This document shows, piece after piece, positions 17,492-28,043 of a DNA stretch of 64,000 nt. The notes under the pieces are model-generated. The model was not told the DNA's origin. It did not search any database and saw only the letters and a program-made list of their open reading frames with translations. The stretch is from Thiovibrio frasassiensis (GTDB lineage: Bacteria; Desulfobacterota; Desulfobulbia; Desulfobulbales; Desulfurivibrionaceae), in NCBI RefSeq assembly GCF_029607905.1, contig NZ_JAPHEH010000001.1, forward strand, positions 1,641,530 through 1,705,529. Direction: 5' to 3'. A program made the translations under genes and the position numbers. Numbering within the stretch: position 1 is the first letter of the stretch; each line of letters starts with the position of its first letter.

Positions 17492-18375
17492 TTCATCATG
17501 CCGTATTTCTTGAGCACGCGCTGGGCCACGATGTTAAGGGCAAAGGTGATGCCGAGCAGGATGATGCCGATCCAGAAAAGCGCCTGATAATGGACGCTGC
17601 CAAAAGGCACCTCGCCCATCTCCGCGGCGATGGTGGCGGTCATGGTCCGGACCGAGGCCAAAGGGGAAAAAGTGAGGATCGCGGAATTGCCGGTGACCAT
17701 CAGCACCGCCATGGTTTCCCCGATAACCCTGCCGATCCCGAGCATGACCGCAGCCACGATTCCTGGCAGGGCCGCAGGCAAGGTAACCCGGAAAATGGTC
17801 TGCAGATGGCTGGCACCCAAGGCCAGGGAAGCATTTTTCAGGGCATAGGGCACGCTGACCAGGGCATCCTCCGAAAGGGAGATGATGGTGGGGATGGCCA
17901 TGAGCGAGAGGAGCAGGGCGCCGGTCAGGGCGGTGAGGCCGGTGGTGAGGCCGAAGAGTGCCTTGATGAGGGGGGCCACCACCAGCAGGCCGAAAAAGCC
18001 CAGCACCACCGAGGGGATGCTGGCCAGGATTTCAATGAAAGGTTTGAGGAACTCGCGTTCGGTGGGGTGGGCAATTTCTGCGATGTAGATGGCCACCAGC
18101 ACGGAGATCGGGACCGTGACCAGCATGGCCAGCGCGGTTACCAGGGCGGAGCCGGAAAGCAGGGGGCCAACGCCGAAATGCTCTTCCTGAAAAGAAACAG
18201 GAATCCACTGGCTGTCGAAGAGCTTTTCCAAGCCTGGCTGCAGCGCAAACGGCCCCGCCTCCTTGAAAAGAAAGAGGAAAATCAGGCAGACGATGAGGAC
18301 GCTGGTCGATGCGGCGCTGACCAGCAGCAGCCGCATCAGCTTATCGGTTATGTGCAGTTTACGAGACCGGGACAT
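17488..18375 (-). CDS. pstC: Phosphate ABC transporter permease PstC
   Basis: 295-residue permease partner of PstA. Six TM segments, with TM1 at about 15-38. The coupling loop is EDALVSVPYALKNASLALGA, and the conserved GIGRVIGETMAVLMVTGN carries the Arg-Glu pair important for transport in this family. The start overlaps pstS by 17 bases and the stop overlaps pstA by 4. Confidence 0.96.
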   Translation of the reverse strand: MSRSRKLHITDKLMRLLLVSAASTSVLIVCLIFLFLFKEAGPFALQPGLEKLFDSQWIPVSFQEEHFGVGPLLSGSALVTALAMLVTVPISVLVAIYIAEIAHPTEREFLKPFIEILASIPSVVLGFFGLLVVAPLIKALFGLTTGLTALTGALLLSLMAIPTIISLSEDALVSVPYALKNASLALGASHLQTIFRVTLPAALPGIVAAVMLGIGRVIGETMAVLMVTGNSAILTFSPLASVRTMTATIAAEMGEVPFGSVHYQALFWIGIILLGITFALNIVAQRVLKKYGMMK

Positions 18376-19219
18376 ATCCCGTTTCTCTCACAATCTTCTG
18401 GCCTGCCGGACTGAGGCAGAAATCGATGAACTGTTTTGCCGTCTCGTTTGGCGTGCCATTGGTATAGAAGAAAAGCGGCCGGGAAACCGCGTAAGCTCCG
18501 GAGCGAACCGTCTCCTCACTGGGGATCACCGGGCTCGGCTGGTCGCTGGCCTGCACCCCAAGGGTTTTTGCCTTGCCTTGCGCTTCCGCGGCAAAACCCA
18601 ACCCCACATAAGCGATGGCGCCACGGTCGGCGGCTACGGCCTGGACCAGGGCCGAGGTTCCGGGCAGCAACCTGGCGGAGGGGCTGAAGTCTTCCTTGTT
18701 CAGGACATGCTCTTGGAAGAAGACAAAGGTGCCGGAGCTGGACTCGCGGGACAAGAGCAGGATGGGGGTATCACTGCCGCCGACCTCCTTCCAGTTGGTC
18801 ACCTTGCCTGTGTAGATGAGACGCAGCTGGTCAATGGTCAGGCTGGTTACCGGATTTTCCGGATGCACGATCAGAGCGATGCCGTCGCGGGCCACCGAGA
18901 GCTCCACCGGGGAAACCTTATTCCCTTCCGCCTGTTTTCTCTCTTTTTCTTTCATGTCTCTGGAGGCCGCGCAGATATCGGTGGTGCCGTTGATCAAAGC
19001 GGCGATGCCGGTGCCGGAGCCGCCGCCGGTTACGGAGATGTCAACATCGGGGTGGCTCTTCATGAATTCTTCCGTCCAGGAGCTGACCAGATGGACCATG
19101 GTGTCGGAACCCTTGATGGAAAGGGATTGGACGGGCGTAGATTGCTGCGAGGGGCCGGAATCGCAGCCGGTTAGCGCGGTTGCGAGCAGCAGGCCAAGAG
19201 CCAGGGCGACTTTTTTCAT
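18359..19219 (-). CDS. pstS: Phosphate-binding lipoprotein PstS
   Basis: 286-residue periplasmic solute-binding protein. The ATG at 19219 follows GGAGGAG at ideal distance and opens a lipoprotein signal, MKKVALALGLLLATALTGC, with lipobox LTGC. This start was preferred over one 15 codons upstream that lacks a signal. Phosphate-cage motifs typical of PstS are seen: KGSDTMVHL, TGGGSGTGIAALINGTTDI and SRESSSGTFVFFQEHVL. First gene of the pst operon. No Pho box could be found upstream. A TATAAT on the minus strand (19378-19383) might be its -10, but the -35 is unclear. Confidence 0.95.
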   Translation of the reverse strand: MKKVALALGLLLATALTGCDSGPSQQSTPVQSLSIKGSDTMVHLVSSWTEEFMKSHPDVDISVTGGGSGTGIAALINGTTDICAASRDMKEKERKQAEGNKVSPVELSVARDGIALIVHPENPVTSLTIDQLRLIYTGKVTNWKEVGGSDTPILLLSRESSSGTFVFFQEHVLNKEDFSPSARLLPGTSALVQAVAADRGAIAYVGLGFAAEAQGKAKTLGVQASDQPSPVIPSEETVRSGAYAVSRPLFFYTNGTPNETAKQFIDFCLSPAGQKIVRETGYVPVS

Positions 19220-19259
19220 GATCTCCTCCGTGTGCGGTGAACACAGTGATTGGTGAAGT

Positions 19260-19272
19260 CCCACACTGTGGG
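19260..19272. promoter_or_regulatory. Palindrome upstream of pstS
   Basis: CCCACA-C-TGTGGG, a perfect 6+6 palindrome around one base, 41 bases before the pstS ATG. Could be an operator or a small hairpin in the pstS leader; nothing ties it to a known regulator. Confidence 0.3.
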
Positions 19273-19444
19273 AAGGTGTGGGGGGCTGATATCTGTAACC
19301 CTTTGATTTTATGGGGGCGGACGAATTTATTCCTGCACTGACCCGATACCAGAAATTCGAGGTGTTTGCCAGTATAAAATTATAGCGAAGATTGTCGGAT
19401 GTGGGTGCAAAAAAAAATCAGCCGCTCTGTTTGGTGGGAGAAAA

Positions 19445-20089
19445 TCAGCCGGTTCGATCCACGTGGCAGAGGATGGCGATGACGATCAGGGTGCCGACGA
19501 GAAGCCAGCCAGGGCCGAAAAGCCATAGGGCCAAGGGGACGGAGAGATAGTAGCCCCGCATTCCCAGGGTGTAGTGCGCGGCTCCGTACTGGACCGTTTG
19601 CACCACCGAGGCGGGGGGGAGTCCGGTCGAACTCTGGGGGACATTGATCATGAAGCCCAGATGGTTGTAGTAACGGATGGCCATGGTGAAATTAAAGAAG
19701 GTAAAGAAGAAATCCACCGAGAGGATGAGCAGCTTGATCTGGTGAAAACTCTCGAGCCGTGTGCCCATGAAATTGAGCATCTGCAGGCCGGCATCGTTTT
19801 GGTGGGGCGGGGTCAGGACGATATTGAGCAGGGCCAGGGCGATGAGGATTGCCGTGGAGGCGAGAAAGCTTGCGGCCATGGTCCAGTTGCGCAGGGTCTG
19901 TACCGCCAGGAGGCCATGTTCTTTTCCCATCATTTCCCGGACCCAGGCGGCCCTGGTTCTGGCGTTGCGGGCATAGATCGTTGCTTCCGGAAAACGGAGT
20001 TTTACGAAGAGTAGCCCCAGGTGATAGGCAAACAACAGCAGAAAGGCTGATGCCGTCAAGGCGCTTATTTCAAGGGGCAGTGGGTTCAT
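19445..20089 (-). CDS. DUF599 family membrane protein
   Basis: 214-residue integral membrane protein of the DUF599 family, whose biochemical role is unknown. Family landmarks are [14 protein letters not shown] near residue 43, followed by [20 protein letters not shown], then [20 protein letters not shown] and [20 protein letters not shown]. Four or five TM segments. The start overlaps the RND pump stop by 4 bases, so it is the last gene of the efflux operon; a link to the pump is positional only. Confidence 0.85.
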   Translation of the reverse strand: MNPLPLEISALTASAFLLLFAYHLGLLFVKLRFPEATIYARNARTRAAWVREMMGKEHGLLAVQTLRNWTMAASFLASTAILIALALLNIVLTPPHQNDAGLQMLNFMGTRLESFHQIKLLILSVDFFFTFFNFTMAIRYYNHLGFMINVPQSSTGLPPASVVQTVQYGAAHYTLGMRGYYLSVPLALWLFGPGWLLVGTLIVIAILCHVDRTG

Positions 20090-23000
20090 GGGCTTTTCTC
20101 GGCAAGCTGGGGCTTCGCCTCTGTGGGCTGATGGCGGTGGCGGCGGAGCATGAAATAGAGCACCGGGACCGCCATGCGGCTGATCAAAAGAGAGGCGATC
20201 TCTCCGAACATCAGGGAAATGGCGAGCCCTTGGAAGATCGGGTCGGCCAGGATCACCGAGGCGCCGACCACCACGGCCAGCGCAGTGAGGAGCATGGGCC
20301 GGAAGCGGATGGCTCCGGCTTCCACCACCGCCTTTTCCAGCGGCAGGCCGTGGCTGATGCGCAATTCGATGAAATCCACGAGGATGATGGAGTTGCGCAC
20401 CACGATTCCGGCTCCGGCCATGAAGCCGATCATGGAGGTGGCGGTGAAAAAGGCGCCGAAACCCCAGTGGGCCGGGAGGATGCCGATCAGGGAAAAGGGG
20501 ATGGCGGCCATGACCACCAGGGGCACGGTGTAATCCTTAAACCAGCCCACCATGAGCATGTAGATGAGAATCATCACCGCGCAGAAGGCGAGCCCCAGAT
20601 CGCGGAATACCTCCAGGGTGATGTGCCACTCGCCGTCCCACTTGATGGCAGGTTCCAGCTCGGAAAAAGGCTGCTTGAGGTTGTAGATGGTGACTTCCTT
20701 CTGGTCGCCCCCGTAGTCGCGGCCGTCGAGTTGCGCCAGCTGTTTGTTCATGGCGAAGATGGCGTAGGCCGGGCTTTCCGCCGCGCCGGCAACGTCAGCG
20801 GTCACATAGATAACCGGTTTCAGGTTCTTGCGGTAAATGGGTTGGTCAATGGGCGCCTCGCTGACCGTGACCAGCTCCCGCAGGGGCACCAATGGGCCGG
20901 ACGGGTTCAGGCCCGAGCGCAACTGGAGGTTCAAGATGCTTTCTACCCGTGCCCGCTGCCCCCGGGGCAGTTCCAGGAGAATACTGACCCCTTCCTTGTC
21001 CTCGGGCTGGTGGAAAAGGCCGACGGCCATCCCCTTGACCGCCAGATCAACGGCCTGGGTGATCTCCCCTTCGGAAATGCCGTTGAGGGCCGCTTTTTCC
21101 TTGTCCACGGCAATAACGGTTTTGCTCCGTTGCGCCTCCCGGTACCAGTCAACATCGACAACCCCTTCCGTGCCGCTGAGGAGTTCCTTGACCTTGGTGG
21201 CCAGTTTCAGCCGCTGCGCATCGGTTTGCCCATAGATTTCGGCGACCAGGGTTTGCAGCACCGGAGGTCCGGGGGGTACCTCGGCCACGGCCACGGTTGC
21301 GTCGTATTTTTTTGCGATGGGAGCAATCTTGGGGCGGATGCGTTTGGCGATTTCGTGGCTTTGGGCCTTGCGCTCTCCCTTGGGCAGCAGATTGATCTGA
21401 ACATCCGCCAGGTTCGTGTTGTTGCGCAGGTAGTAATGGCGGACCAGCCCGTTGAAGTTATACGGAGAGGCTGCCCCGGCGTAAACCTGATAGTTGATCA
21501 CCTCAGGCTCTTGGCCAATGACCGCGGCCATCTCCCTGGCCGCCTGGGTGGTTTCCTCCAAGGTGGCCCCTTCGGGCAGATCCAGGATGATCTGGAACTC
21601 GCTTTTGTTGTCAAAGGGCAGCATCTTGACCTTGACCAGTCCGAAATAGACCATGGAGCAGGAGGCGAGGAGCAGTCCGGTAATGCTGAGAAAAAAGATC
21701 AGCCGCCAGCGGGCCTGGCCCAGGAGGGGGTCCATGACCCGATGATACAAGCGGGTAAAGAAATCGTCCGGGGCGTGGCCGTGTGCGTCTTCCTGTAGTT
21801 CCGCCTCCTCCTCGGCATCAATGGGGCATTCCTCTGGGGAGCAATTTTTTTTCAGGATCCGGACGGCGGCCCAGGGGGTCACGGTAAAGGCGATGATCAG
21901 TGAAAAGATCATCGCCGCGGAGGAACCGATGGGGATCGGGCGCATGTACGGCCCCATCAGCCCGCCGACAAAGGCCATGGGCAGGATGGCGGCGATTACC
22001 GCCCAGGTGGCGAGGATGGTCGGGTTGCCCACCTCGTTCACCGCTTCGATGGCGATCGTGAGCAGGGGTTTTCGGGTGTTGCCCGGCAAGCGGATATGGC
22101 GGACGATGTTTTCCACCACGACAATGGCGTCGTCCACCAGGATACCGATGGAAAAAATCAGAGCGAACAGGGTGATGCGGTTCAGGGTGTAGCCGTACAG
22201 GTAAAAGAGCAGCAGGGTCAGGGCCAGGGTCGAGGGGATGGCGAGGATGACGATGATCGATTCCCGCCAGCCCAGGAAGAAGAGGATCAACAGGGTTACC
22301 CCGAAGACGGCGATCCCCATGTGCAGCAGGAGCTCGTTGGATTTTTCCGCCGCGGTCTCCCCGTAGTTCCTGGTCACGCTGATGGTGACGTCGCCGGGGA
22401 TGACGGACCCCTTGAGGGTCTCGATCTTGGCCAGCACCGTCTCCACCACCTGCACGGCGTTTGCGCCCGGCCGCTTGGCAAGCGAGAGGGTAACCGCCGC
22501 TTCTTCCGCATGTCCCTTGCCCTGGCCGAAAAGGACATAATTGGTCGGCTCTTCCGGGCCGTCCAGCACGGTGGCCACCTCGTCGAGATACACCGGTCGG
22601 TTGCCGTAAACGCCCACCACCAGACGGCCTATTTCCTTGGCCGAGGCAAGAAACTGGCCGGTTTGCAGGAGAATTTCCTTGTTCAGCGATTGCAGGGTGC
22701 CGGAGTAGGATTGAAGATTCCCCTGTTGCAGTCTGGGGATGAGCTCCGTTGCGGTCAGCCGCCGGGCGGCAAGACGGGCGGGATCAAAAAGAACCCGCAC
22801 CTGACGCCGGGCGCCGCCGATGAGCTTGGTCTCGGCCACTTCGTGGATATTCTTGACCGCGTCATCGATCTGGGCCGCGAGGCGGCGGAGGGTGTAGTGA
22901 TCATAATTCGGGCTGTGCAGGGTCAGGGCGAGCACCGGCACGTCGTCGATGGTGTGCGGCTTGATCAGTGGCGGGAAAACGCCGTGGGGAATGCGGTCGA

Positions 23001-23382
23001 AATTGGTGGCCAGCTTCTGGTTGAGGCGGACAATGGCGTCCTCCATCTTCTCGCCCACGTAGAAACGGGCGATGAGCAGGCACTGGCCCGGCATGGAGGT
23101 GGTGTAGATGTATTCCACTCCGCCCAGTTCGTACAGGAGCTTTTCCATGGGGATGGAAACCCGTTCCTCTACCTCCTTGGCGGAGGCGCCGGGCATGGCG
23201 ACCATGACGTCGATCATCGGCACCTTGATCTGCGGCTCCTCCTCCCGTGGCAGCATGGTTATGGCCATGATCCCGAGGAGCAGGGAGGCAATGATCAGGA
23301 TGGGAGTCAGCCTGGACTGGACAAAGATCGAGGCGAGCCTGCCGGCAAAACCGTCTTGGTTGCTGGGGGAAGGGTTCATCAT
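20086..23382 (-). CDS. RND-family efflux transporter permease
   Basis: 1098-residue inner-membrane proton antiporter of the resistance-nodulation-division family, full length with 12 predicted TM segments and two large periplasmic loops. Seen: N-terminal [20 protein letters not shown], then [20 protein letters not shown], the proton-relay motif [14 protein letters not shown] in TM4 with its Asp pair, and a second membrane half beginning near the RWRLIFFLS segment. A His/Glu-rich loop ([20 protein letters not shown]) interrupts the cytoplasmic connector. The PREEEPQI family differs from classical AcrB and from CusA; substrate is unknown. Operon order: TolC-like, adaptor, pump, DUF599. Confidence 0.95.
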   Translation of the reverse strand: MMNPSPSNQDGFAGRLASIFVQSRLTPILIIASLLLGIMAITMLPREEEPQIKVPMIDVMVAMPGASAKEVEERVSIPMEKLLYELGGVEYIYTTSMPGQCLLIARFYVGEKMEDAIVRLNQKLATNFDRIPHGVFPPLIKPHTIDDVPVLALTLHSPNYDHYTLRRLAAQIDDAVKNIHEVAETKLIGGARRQVRVLFDPARLAARRLTATELIPRLQQGNLQSYSGTLQSLNKEILLQTGQFLASAKEIGRLVVGVYGNRPVYLDEVATVLDGPEEPTNYVLFGQGKGHAEEAAVTLSLAKRPGANAVQVVETVLAKIETLKGSVIPGDVTISVTRNYGETAAEKSNELLLHMGIAVFGVTLLILFFLGWRESIIVILAIPSTLALTLLLFYLYGYTLNRITLFALIFSIGILVDDAIVVVENIVRHIRLPGNTRKPLLTIAIEAVNEVGNPTILATWAVIAAILPMAFVGGLMGPYMRPIPIGSSAAMIFSLIIAFTVTPWAAVRILKKNCSPEECPIDAEEEAELQEDAHGHAPDDFFTRLYHRVMDPLLGQARWRLIFFLSITGLLLASCSMVYFGLVKVKMLPFDNKSEFQIILDLPEGATLEETTQAAREMAAVIGQEPEVINYQVYAGAASPYNFNGLVRHYYLRNNTNLADVQINLLPKGERKAQSHEIAKRIRPKIAPIAKKYDATVAVAEVPPGPPVLQTLVAEIYGQTDAQRLKLATKVKELLSGTEGVVDVDWYREAQRSKTVIAVDKEKAALNGISEGEITQAVDLAVKGMAVGLFHQPEDKEGVSILLELPRGQRARVESILNLQLRSGLNPSGPLVPLRELVTVSEAPIDQPIYRKNLKPVIYVTADVAGAAESPAYAIFAMNKQLAQLDGRDYGGDQKEVTIYNLKQPFSELEPAIKWDGEWHITLEVFRDLGLAFCAVMILIYMLMVGWFKDYTVPLVVMAAIPFSLIGILPAHWGFGAFFTATSMIGFMAGAGIVVRNSIILVDFIELRISHGLPLEKAVVEAGAIRFRPMLLTALAVVVGASVILADPIFQGLAISLMFGEIASLLISRMAVPVLYFMLRRHRHQPTEAKPQLAEKSP

Positions 23383-24413
23383 TGCACGATGCGCACGGGT
23401 TGACCATCAACGAGCCGCTCGCCGCCCTGGGCCACGACCTGCTCACCACCATTGACTCCGGCAAGAATCTCCACCTGCCCATTCCGGTGTTCGCCGCTGC
23501 GGACCAGACGTAAATGGGCCGTGTTCTCCTGCACTACAAAAAGCCGTTCCATCTGGCCGAAACGGAACACCGCTGTTTCCGGGACCAGGAAGGTATCGGC
23601 CGCAGCGCCGCCGGGGAGGGCGACCCGCGCATACTGGCCGGGACGCAAGGAGGCGTCGCCTTCGATCCGGAGCTTTACCAGAGCGGTGCGGGAGGCACTG
23701 TCTGCCGAGGGACTGATCTCGGTTACGGTTCCGGTCTGGGAAAACTCGGCGGCGGGGATGCTCACCGGCAGCGTATCCCCTTGTTTAATTTTTAGGGCCA
23801 TACCCTCCGGAGCCGCGACAACCACTTGTAATTGTTCGGTGTTTTCCAGTACCAGGAGAGGCGTTCCCGGGGTGGCCAGATCGCCGGTGTTTGTCATTTT
23901 TTGGGTGATGATCCCGGCAAAGGGCGCGGTGATCATGGCATAGTTGCGCATGGCCCTGGCCTCGCTTGCACCGGCCTCTGCCACCCGGTAGGCGTCTTCC
24001 AGGGACTTTACCGTTTCTCGGGTGGAGGCGTCTTTTTCCAGCAGCCGTTTTTCACGTTCAAAATTCCGTTGTGCCTGGGCGAGCTGCGTCTCGGCCTGGG
24101 ACAGCCGGGCGGTTATCTCTCCGGCGCTGATTTTTACCAGAAGTGCCCCTTTTTTCACTACGGCCCCGAGGGCTACCGGCAGTTCCTCGATGACCCCGCT
24201 TATTTTGGCGGCGATGGTCGCCTTCTGGACCGCCTCGACGGCGCCGGCCACCTCGATTTGTCGCTGGCTCGCTTGGCCGGCCACGGTGATCACCCGTACT
24301 TCTGCACTGGGAAGTGTTTGGGTCTTTGTCCGGGCATGGTTTGGGTCCTTGCACCCGACAGCGGTGAGGAGCAATCCCAGGAGAAGTGCGGAAGAAAGAT
24401 ATTTATGGAACAT
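23379..24413 (-). CDS. RND efflux periplasmic adaptor (membrane fusion) lipoprotein
   Basis: 344 residues with a lipoprotein signal, [21 protein letters not shown]. The domain order is typical of HlyD/AcrA adaptors: beta-barrel and lipoyl halves ([20 protein letters not shown] and [20 protein letters not shown]) on either side of an alpha-hairpin (about residues 110-165, [20 protein letters not shown]...). Links the RND pump to the TolC-like channel. The stop overlaps the pump start by 4 bases. Confidence 0.94.
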   Translation of the reverse strand: MFHKYLSSALLLGLLLTAVGCKDPNHARTKTQTLPSAEVRVITVAGQASQRQIEVAGAVEAVQKATIAAKISGVIEELPVALGAVVKKGALLVKISAGEITARLSQAETQLAQAQRNFEREKRLLEKDASTRETVKSLEDAYRVAEAGASEARAMRNYAMITAPFAGIITQKMTNTGDLATPGTPLLVLENTEQLQVVVAAPEGMALKIKQGDTLPVSIPAAEFSQTGTVTEISPSADSASRTALVKLRIEGDASLRPGQYARVALPGGAAADTFLVPETAVFRFGQMERLFVVQENTAHLRLVRSGEHRNGQVEILAGVNGGEQVVAQGGERLVDGQPVRIVQ

Positions 24414-24436
24414 GGTTGTCTATCCTGTTTCAGGGC

Positions 24437-25873
24437 TTATCTGGAAGCCGTCGTTGTTTCTGGCTGGGGTTTGCTCGGCATTTCCAATGCTTCGGGAAAC
24501 TGGGGCAGTCCCAAGGCGCGACGCAGGTCCGCCACGGCAATCCGATGGGAGGTTTCCGCCACAATGCGACGCACCAGGGCATCGGTCAGGCGATTTTCCA
24601 CCCCGATGAGATCCGCGGAAAGCAGCACCCCTTCCGTAAAACGGAGGCGGTTGATCCTGGCGCTTTCCTTGGCTTGGGCCACGCTTTTTTCCGTAACCTG
24701 CAAACGTTCCTTGGCATCCTGCACCGCAAATTCCGCTTGTTTTACCTCAAGGGCGATGGCCAGTTCGGTCTTGCGTTTGCGCTCCTGTGTCTCGGCGAGC
24801 ATGGCGGTGGCGCGGCTGATCTCGGCGGAGGTTCGTCCCCCTTCGGAAAGGTTGAACTGCAATTTGACCCCGGCCTGCCAGGAGTCGCCCGAGCCGTCCG
24901 TGACATAGCCCTTGTCTTCATCGTATCCGGCATACCCTTCCAGGGAGGGGTAATAGCCGCCTTGGGCTTGCCTGACCCGCGCTTTTGCCGCCCGGATCAG
25001 GGCGTCCATGCTTTTTAATTCAGGACGCGGCGCATGCTCGGCGGCCTGGGGAATTTCTTGGGGCGCAGACTGGGCCGGGTCGAGGGTTACCTGGCCATCG
25101 GCAAGCCCCAGCAGGCTGAGGAATATCCTCCGGCTTACCTCAAGGCCGTGCTTGGCCTGGCTCAGACCTTCCTGCGCCTTGGACTGTTGCACTTCCAGGT
25201 CGAGGAGGTCGGATTTGAGCAGGACCCCTTCCTGGTAACGGGCCTGAGCCACGTTCAACGAGGCGGTAATCGCTTGCACCGTTGCCTGCTGCGCCTTGAC
25301 AAGTTCCTCCGCCTGAACGATGAGCTGAAACGAGCGGACCACCTCAAAGGCGAGCTGGGCTTGTACTGCTTCAAGCTCCATCTCCGAGGAAACCGCTTGG
25401 GCCTTGGCTGCCTTCAAGCCGGCGAGGTCGCGGCCGCCATTGAAAAACCGGTAGCCGAGCCGGACACCCATGTTCAGATTATCGGTGCGGCCGGGATTGT
25501 TGAAGTCGATACTATTACTAAAGGTTCCCTGGTTGAGGATATTGCCGAAGGAATACATGGGATTATTGGTTTGGTCGTACCGGGAGTTCAGGTCAAGCCT
25601 TGGGAAAAAAGAAGACCGCTCCATGGTGATAGCGGCCTGGGCCGCCTCGATGCGATTTTTCCCCATCCGGCTGTCCGGGTTGTTTTGTAAGGCAAAGCGT
25701 ACCGCATTGCGGACAGTCCAGACCTCAGGTGTTGCCATGGCGGTATTGCTTTCGGCGGCCTGGGAAAATGAAAAGCCGGCCAGCAGCAGAAGGGTGGTGC
25801 AGAAGAGGCTGATTATGCGCGGGAAGGCAAGGGAGCGGCCGGTATTTTTGTTGTGTGTTGTTTGTGGGGACAT
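24437..25873 (-). CDS. TolC family outer membrane efflux protein
   Basis: 478 residues with a long N-terminal Sec signal (about residues 1-39, ending SFSQAAES). Two repeats each contain paired long helices rich in Ala, Gln and Glu (for example AAKAQAVSSEMELEAVQAQL and EVKQAEFAVQDAKERLQVTE) with beta-strand insertions, the TolC fold. First gene of the efflux operon, 23 bases before the adaptor. Confidence 0.93.
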   Translation of the reverse strand: MSPQTTHNKNTGRSLAFPRIISLFCTTLLLLAGFSFSQAAESNTAMATPEVWTVRNAVRFALQNNPDSRMGKNRIEAAQAAITMERSSFFPRLDLNSRYDQTNNPMYSFGNILNQGTFSNSIDFNNPGRTDNLNMGVRLGYRFFNGGRDLAGLKAAKAQAVSSEMELEAVQAQLAFEVVRSFQLIVQAEELVKAQQATVQAITASLNVAQARYQEGVLLKSDLLDLEVQQSKAQEGLSQAKHGLEVSRRIFLSLLGLADGQVTLDPAQSAPQEIPQAAEHAPRPELKSMDALIRAAKARVRQAQGGYYPSLEGYAGYDEDKGYVTDGSGDSWQAGVKLQFNLSEGGRTSAEISRATAMLAETQERKRKTELAIALEVKQAEFAVQDAKERLQVTEKSVAQAKESARINRLRFTEGVLLSADLIGVENRLTDALVRRIVAETSHRIAVADLRRALGLPQFPEALEMPSKPQPETTTASR

Positions 25874-25935
25874 GTGTTGTGGTCTCTTTTTAGAATCCGT
25901 CCGGTGTTGAAGGGATCCAGTGGATATTCAGTATT

Positions 25936-25949
25936 TAATTATATAATTA
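25936..25949. promoter_or_regulatory. 14-bp AT-only palindrome upstream of the efflux operon
   Basis: TAATTATATAATTA is self-complementary and lies 63 bases before the start of the TolC-like gene, in the promoter zone. It could be an operator for a TetR- or MarR-type repressor, but no such gene is adjacent. AT-rich palindromes also arise as -10 or UP elements. Confidence 0.35.
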
Positions 25950-26103
25950 TAAACCGAAATATCTGCCACAATTTTTTTGTTTGCGCACGGTCGTCGTGCT
26001 ACTTTTTTTGCGAGGCCGCGACGCTGTAATTCATTATATCATAAAGGTAAAGAAGGGGAGCAAGTGTATTCCGCCAGTCAGGTAAAACATGACAGAGGAG
26101 TAG

Positions 26104-26142
26104 AGCCAATCCGTCCCTCGGGAACTTCGGGAGATCTTGGCT
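26104..26142. other. Structured non-coding segment between corA and the efflux operon
   Basis: AGCCAA (26104-26109) pairs with TTGGCT (26137-26142), and TCCC/GGGA can pair inside. It sits in a 294-base gap without a convincing gene, downstream of corA. No T-run follows on either strand, so it is not a standard terminator. It might belong to the 3' untranslated region of corA or to a small RNA. Confidence 0.3.
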
Positions 26143-26167
26143 GGAGATTATTCAGGCTGCGGGAGGT

Positions 26168-27250
26168 TCAGAACCATTTTTTCTTTTTAAAATAGATCAG
26201 CATGACAATGGCCGTGCCCGCCATGAGCGAGAGGGCGAAAGGGTAGCCGAAATACCAGTTGAGTTCCGGCATGTTCAAGGGGCTCTTGCTGGTATTGAAA
26301 TTCATCCCGTATAACCCGGCGATGAAGGTGAGGGGGATGAAGATCACGGCGAAGATGGTCAGCACCTTCATGACTTCATTCATCCGGTTGCTCACCGAGG
26401 AAAGGTAGATATCGATCATGCCCGAGATGATGTCCCGGAAGGTTTCCACCGTGTCCAGCACCTGGATGGTATGGTCATAGAGATCCTTGAGGTAGACCCG
26501 GATGGCTTCGCCCATAAAGGCGGTCTCGTCCCGTTGCAGACCGTTGATCACCTCCCGAAGCGGCCAGACCGATTTGCGCAGCAGGATCATCTCCCGCTTC
26601 AGGGTGTGGATGGACTGGAGGGTTTCCGGCGTTGGCTCGGCAATGAGCTCCTCTTCCAGATCTTCGACTTCCTCGCCGATTTTTTCCAGGACGGAAAAGA
26701 AATTGTCCACCACCCGGTCCAGCAGGGAATAGAGGAGATAATCAACGCCCATCTTTCGGCTGCGCCCCTTATTCGTTTGGAGACGGGCCAGGACATCGTC
26801 AAAGATATCGTCGTCCTTTTCGTGAAAGGTGAGGAGGTAGCTGGGGCCCAGCACGAAGCTGATCTGCTCCATGCTCATCTCTCGGGTGGCGTCGTTATAG
26901 TTGATCAGGTTGATGACCAAAAAAAGGTAGTCGTCATAGTGATCAATCTTCGGGCGTTGGCCGGTATGGAGAATATCCTCGATGGTCAGGGGATGCAGGC
27001 CGAAGCCGAGGCAGAATCGGTCCACGGCCTGCGCGTCGTGCAACCCGTGGATCCTGATCCAGGTGTTACTGGGTTTTTTTTTCAGCAGATGGAACTCTTC
27101 GAGCCGGACAGGGGTGGTGAGGGAGATATTCTCGGTATCGTAATCGACCATGTCCAAGCCGAATGTTTCAGTGACTTTTTCCCCGATGAACACGGGGCTG
27201 CCCGGCGGGAGGCCCGCTTTGCGTGAGGTTGTCTTGACAAGCTTCAGCAT
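26168..27250 (-). CDS. corA: CorA-type magnesium/cobalt transporter
   Basis: 360 residues from ATG 27250. A GGGAG Shine-Dalgarno lies 8 bases upstream, and KKAGLPPGS-type N-termini are usual for this CorA subgroup; the frame also has an ATG at 27307. A large cytoplasmic funnel domain with the long stalk helix leads to TM1 with the signature YGMNF (IAGLYGMNF), a short acidic loop (NMPELNW) and TM2 (GYPFALSLMAGTAIVMLIYF). The Lys-rich tail KKKKWF is also typical. Channels of this family form pentamers in the inner membrane. Monocistronic. Confidence 0.95.
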   Translation of the reverse strand: MLKLVKTTSRKAGLPPGSPVFIGEKVTETFGLDMVDYDTENISLTTPVRLEEFHLLKKKPSNTWIRIHGLHDAQAVDRFCLGFGLHPLTIEDILHTGQRPKIDHYDDYLFLVINLINYNDATREMSMEQISFVLGPSYLLTFHEKDDDIFDDVLARLQTNKGRSRKMGVDYLLYSLLDRVVDNFFSVLEKIGEEVEDLEEELIAEPTPETLQSIHTLKREMILLRKSVWPLREVINGLQRDETAFMGEAIRVYLKDLYDHTIQVLDTVETFRDIISGMIDIYLSSVSNRMNEVMKVLTIFAVIFIPLTFIAGLYGMNFNTSKSPLNMPELNWYFGYPFALSLMAGTAIVMLIYFKKKKWF

Positions 27251-27514
27251 CTTTTTCTCCCGAGCACGGAGGTGTTTTTCATAGGGGCTGCGTGAAATAA
27301 AGCCCATGGTTTCCCTGGACAGGATACCATATCCGCTGGCTGTCCGTGCACCCGATTGTTCGCAGGGGATGAATATCGCGGGTATTGTCGAAAACTGGGA
27401 AGACTTTTTTGCAAAAACACGCTATGGATTTTTAGCCTAATATGCGAGGATGGAAAATAAACGAGGGAGCGAGGCAGGGAGAAGATCTCCGGTGAGGCAG
27501 AGGCAAGGGAAGTG

Positions 27515-27916
27515 ATGGGTCCGAAACAGCCCGGTCCGCAGTATCTGAAAACCATGGTTGAAACCGCGAGTGCGGTGGGCAACATTATCGCTCTGTACGA
27601 AAGGAGCCTCTTTCATCTGCGCAATGCCCGGGAAAGCCTGGTTGCCGGGGATATTGCTCGTAAGGCGGAAAGTCTGCGCAAGGCCATGGATATCCTCTAT
27701 TATTTGGACAATACCCTTGGCTCCGTTGAGTCGGAAGCCACGCATATATTGCACGACAGCTACCAAATGCTCTTGGCTCAGTTGAGTCTGGCCAACAGTG
27801 AAAATTCTCCTAAATCGCTGGCTCTGGCCGAGAAATGGCTGGCAGGATTGCTTGAGGCGTGGCAGGGTATTGCCTCTGCCGAGAAGGATCAGGACCCGGC
27901 GGGGCAAAGCCCTTGA
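27515..27916 (+). CDS. FliS-like flagellar export chaperone (orphan)
   Basis: 133 residues, mainly helical. The start YLKTMVETASAVGNIIALYE matches the FliS pattern in which TAS precedes an L-Y-[DE] helix, and the next helix HLRNARESLVAGDIARKAES matches FliS helix 2-3 (basic, then GD). FliS caps the C-terminus of flagellin in the cytoplasm until export. ATG 27515 follows AAGGGAA; a GTG one codon earlier is possible. No flagellin, fliD or other flagellar gene is nearby. It could have another helical-bundle chaperone role. Confidence 0.7.
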   Translation: MGPKQPGPQYLKTMVETASAVGNIIALYERSLFHLRNARESLVAGDIARKAESLRKAMDILYYLDNTLGSVESEATHILHDSYQMLLAQLSLANSENSPKSLALAEKWLAGLLEAWQGIASAEKDQDPAGQSP

Positions 27917-28043
27917 AGCCTCCTCCCGCGGGGGGATGTTCTGGTAAGCTGTGCAGGGCAGACTATTGAAGATTCCCGTTGTCGGCCAGAGACCCCGTGT
28001 ATCTGCATGGGGTGCAAAAAACAACAATAGACCCATCGAGATT

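Noticed and set aside
19220-19444. Pho box for PhoB control of pstS
   Set aside because: I looked for paired CTGTCAT-type repeats on both strands and found none close to consensus, although regulation by phosphate is expected from the operon.
19849-21798. 649-residue plus-strand frame opposite the RND pump
   Set aside because: Antisense to conserved pump motifs, with a repetitive His/Gly/Asp composition and no family features.
26040-26150. Riboswitch of yybP/ykoY type (GGGGAG-containing segment)
   Set aside because: It would face the plus strand, where no gene follows before the minus-strand corA, and the remaining consensus is absent.
25977-26195. 72-residue frame in the gap between the efflux operon and corA
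   Set aside because: No ribosome site, no family pattern and it overlaps the end of corA; better left as non-coding.
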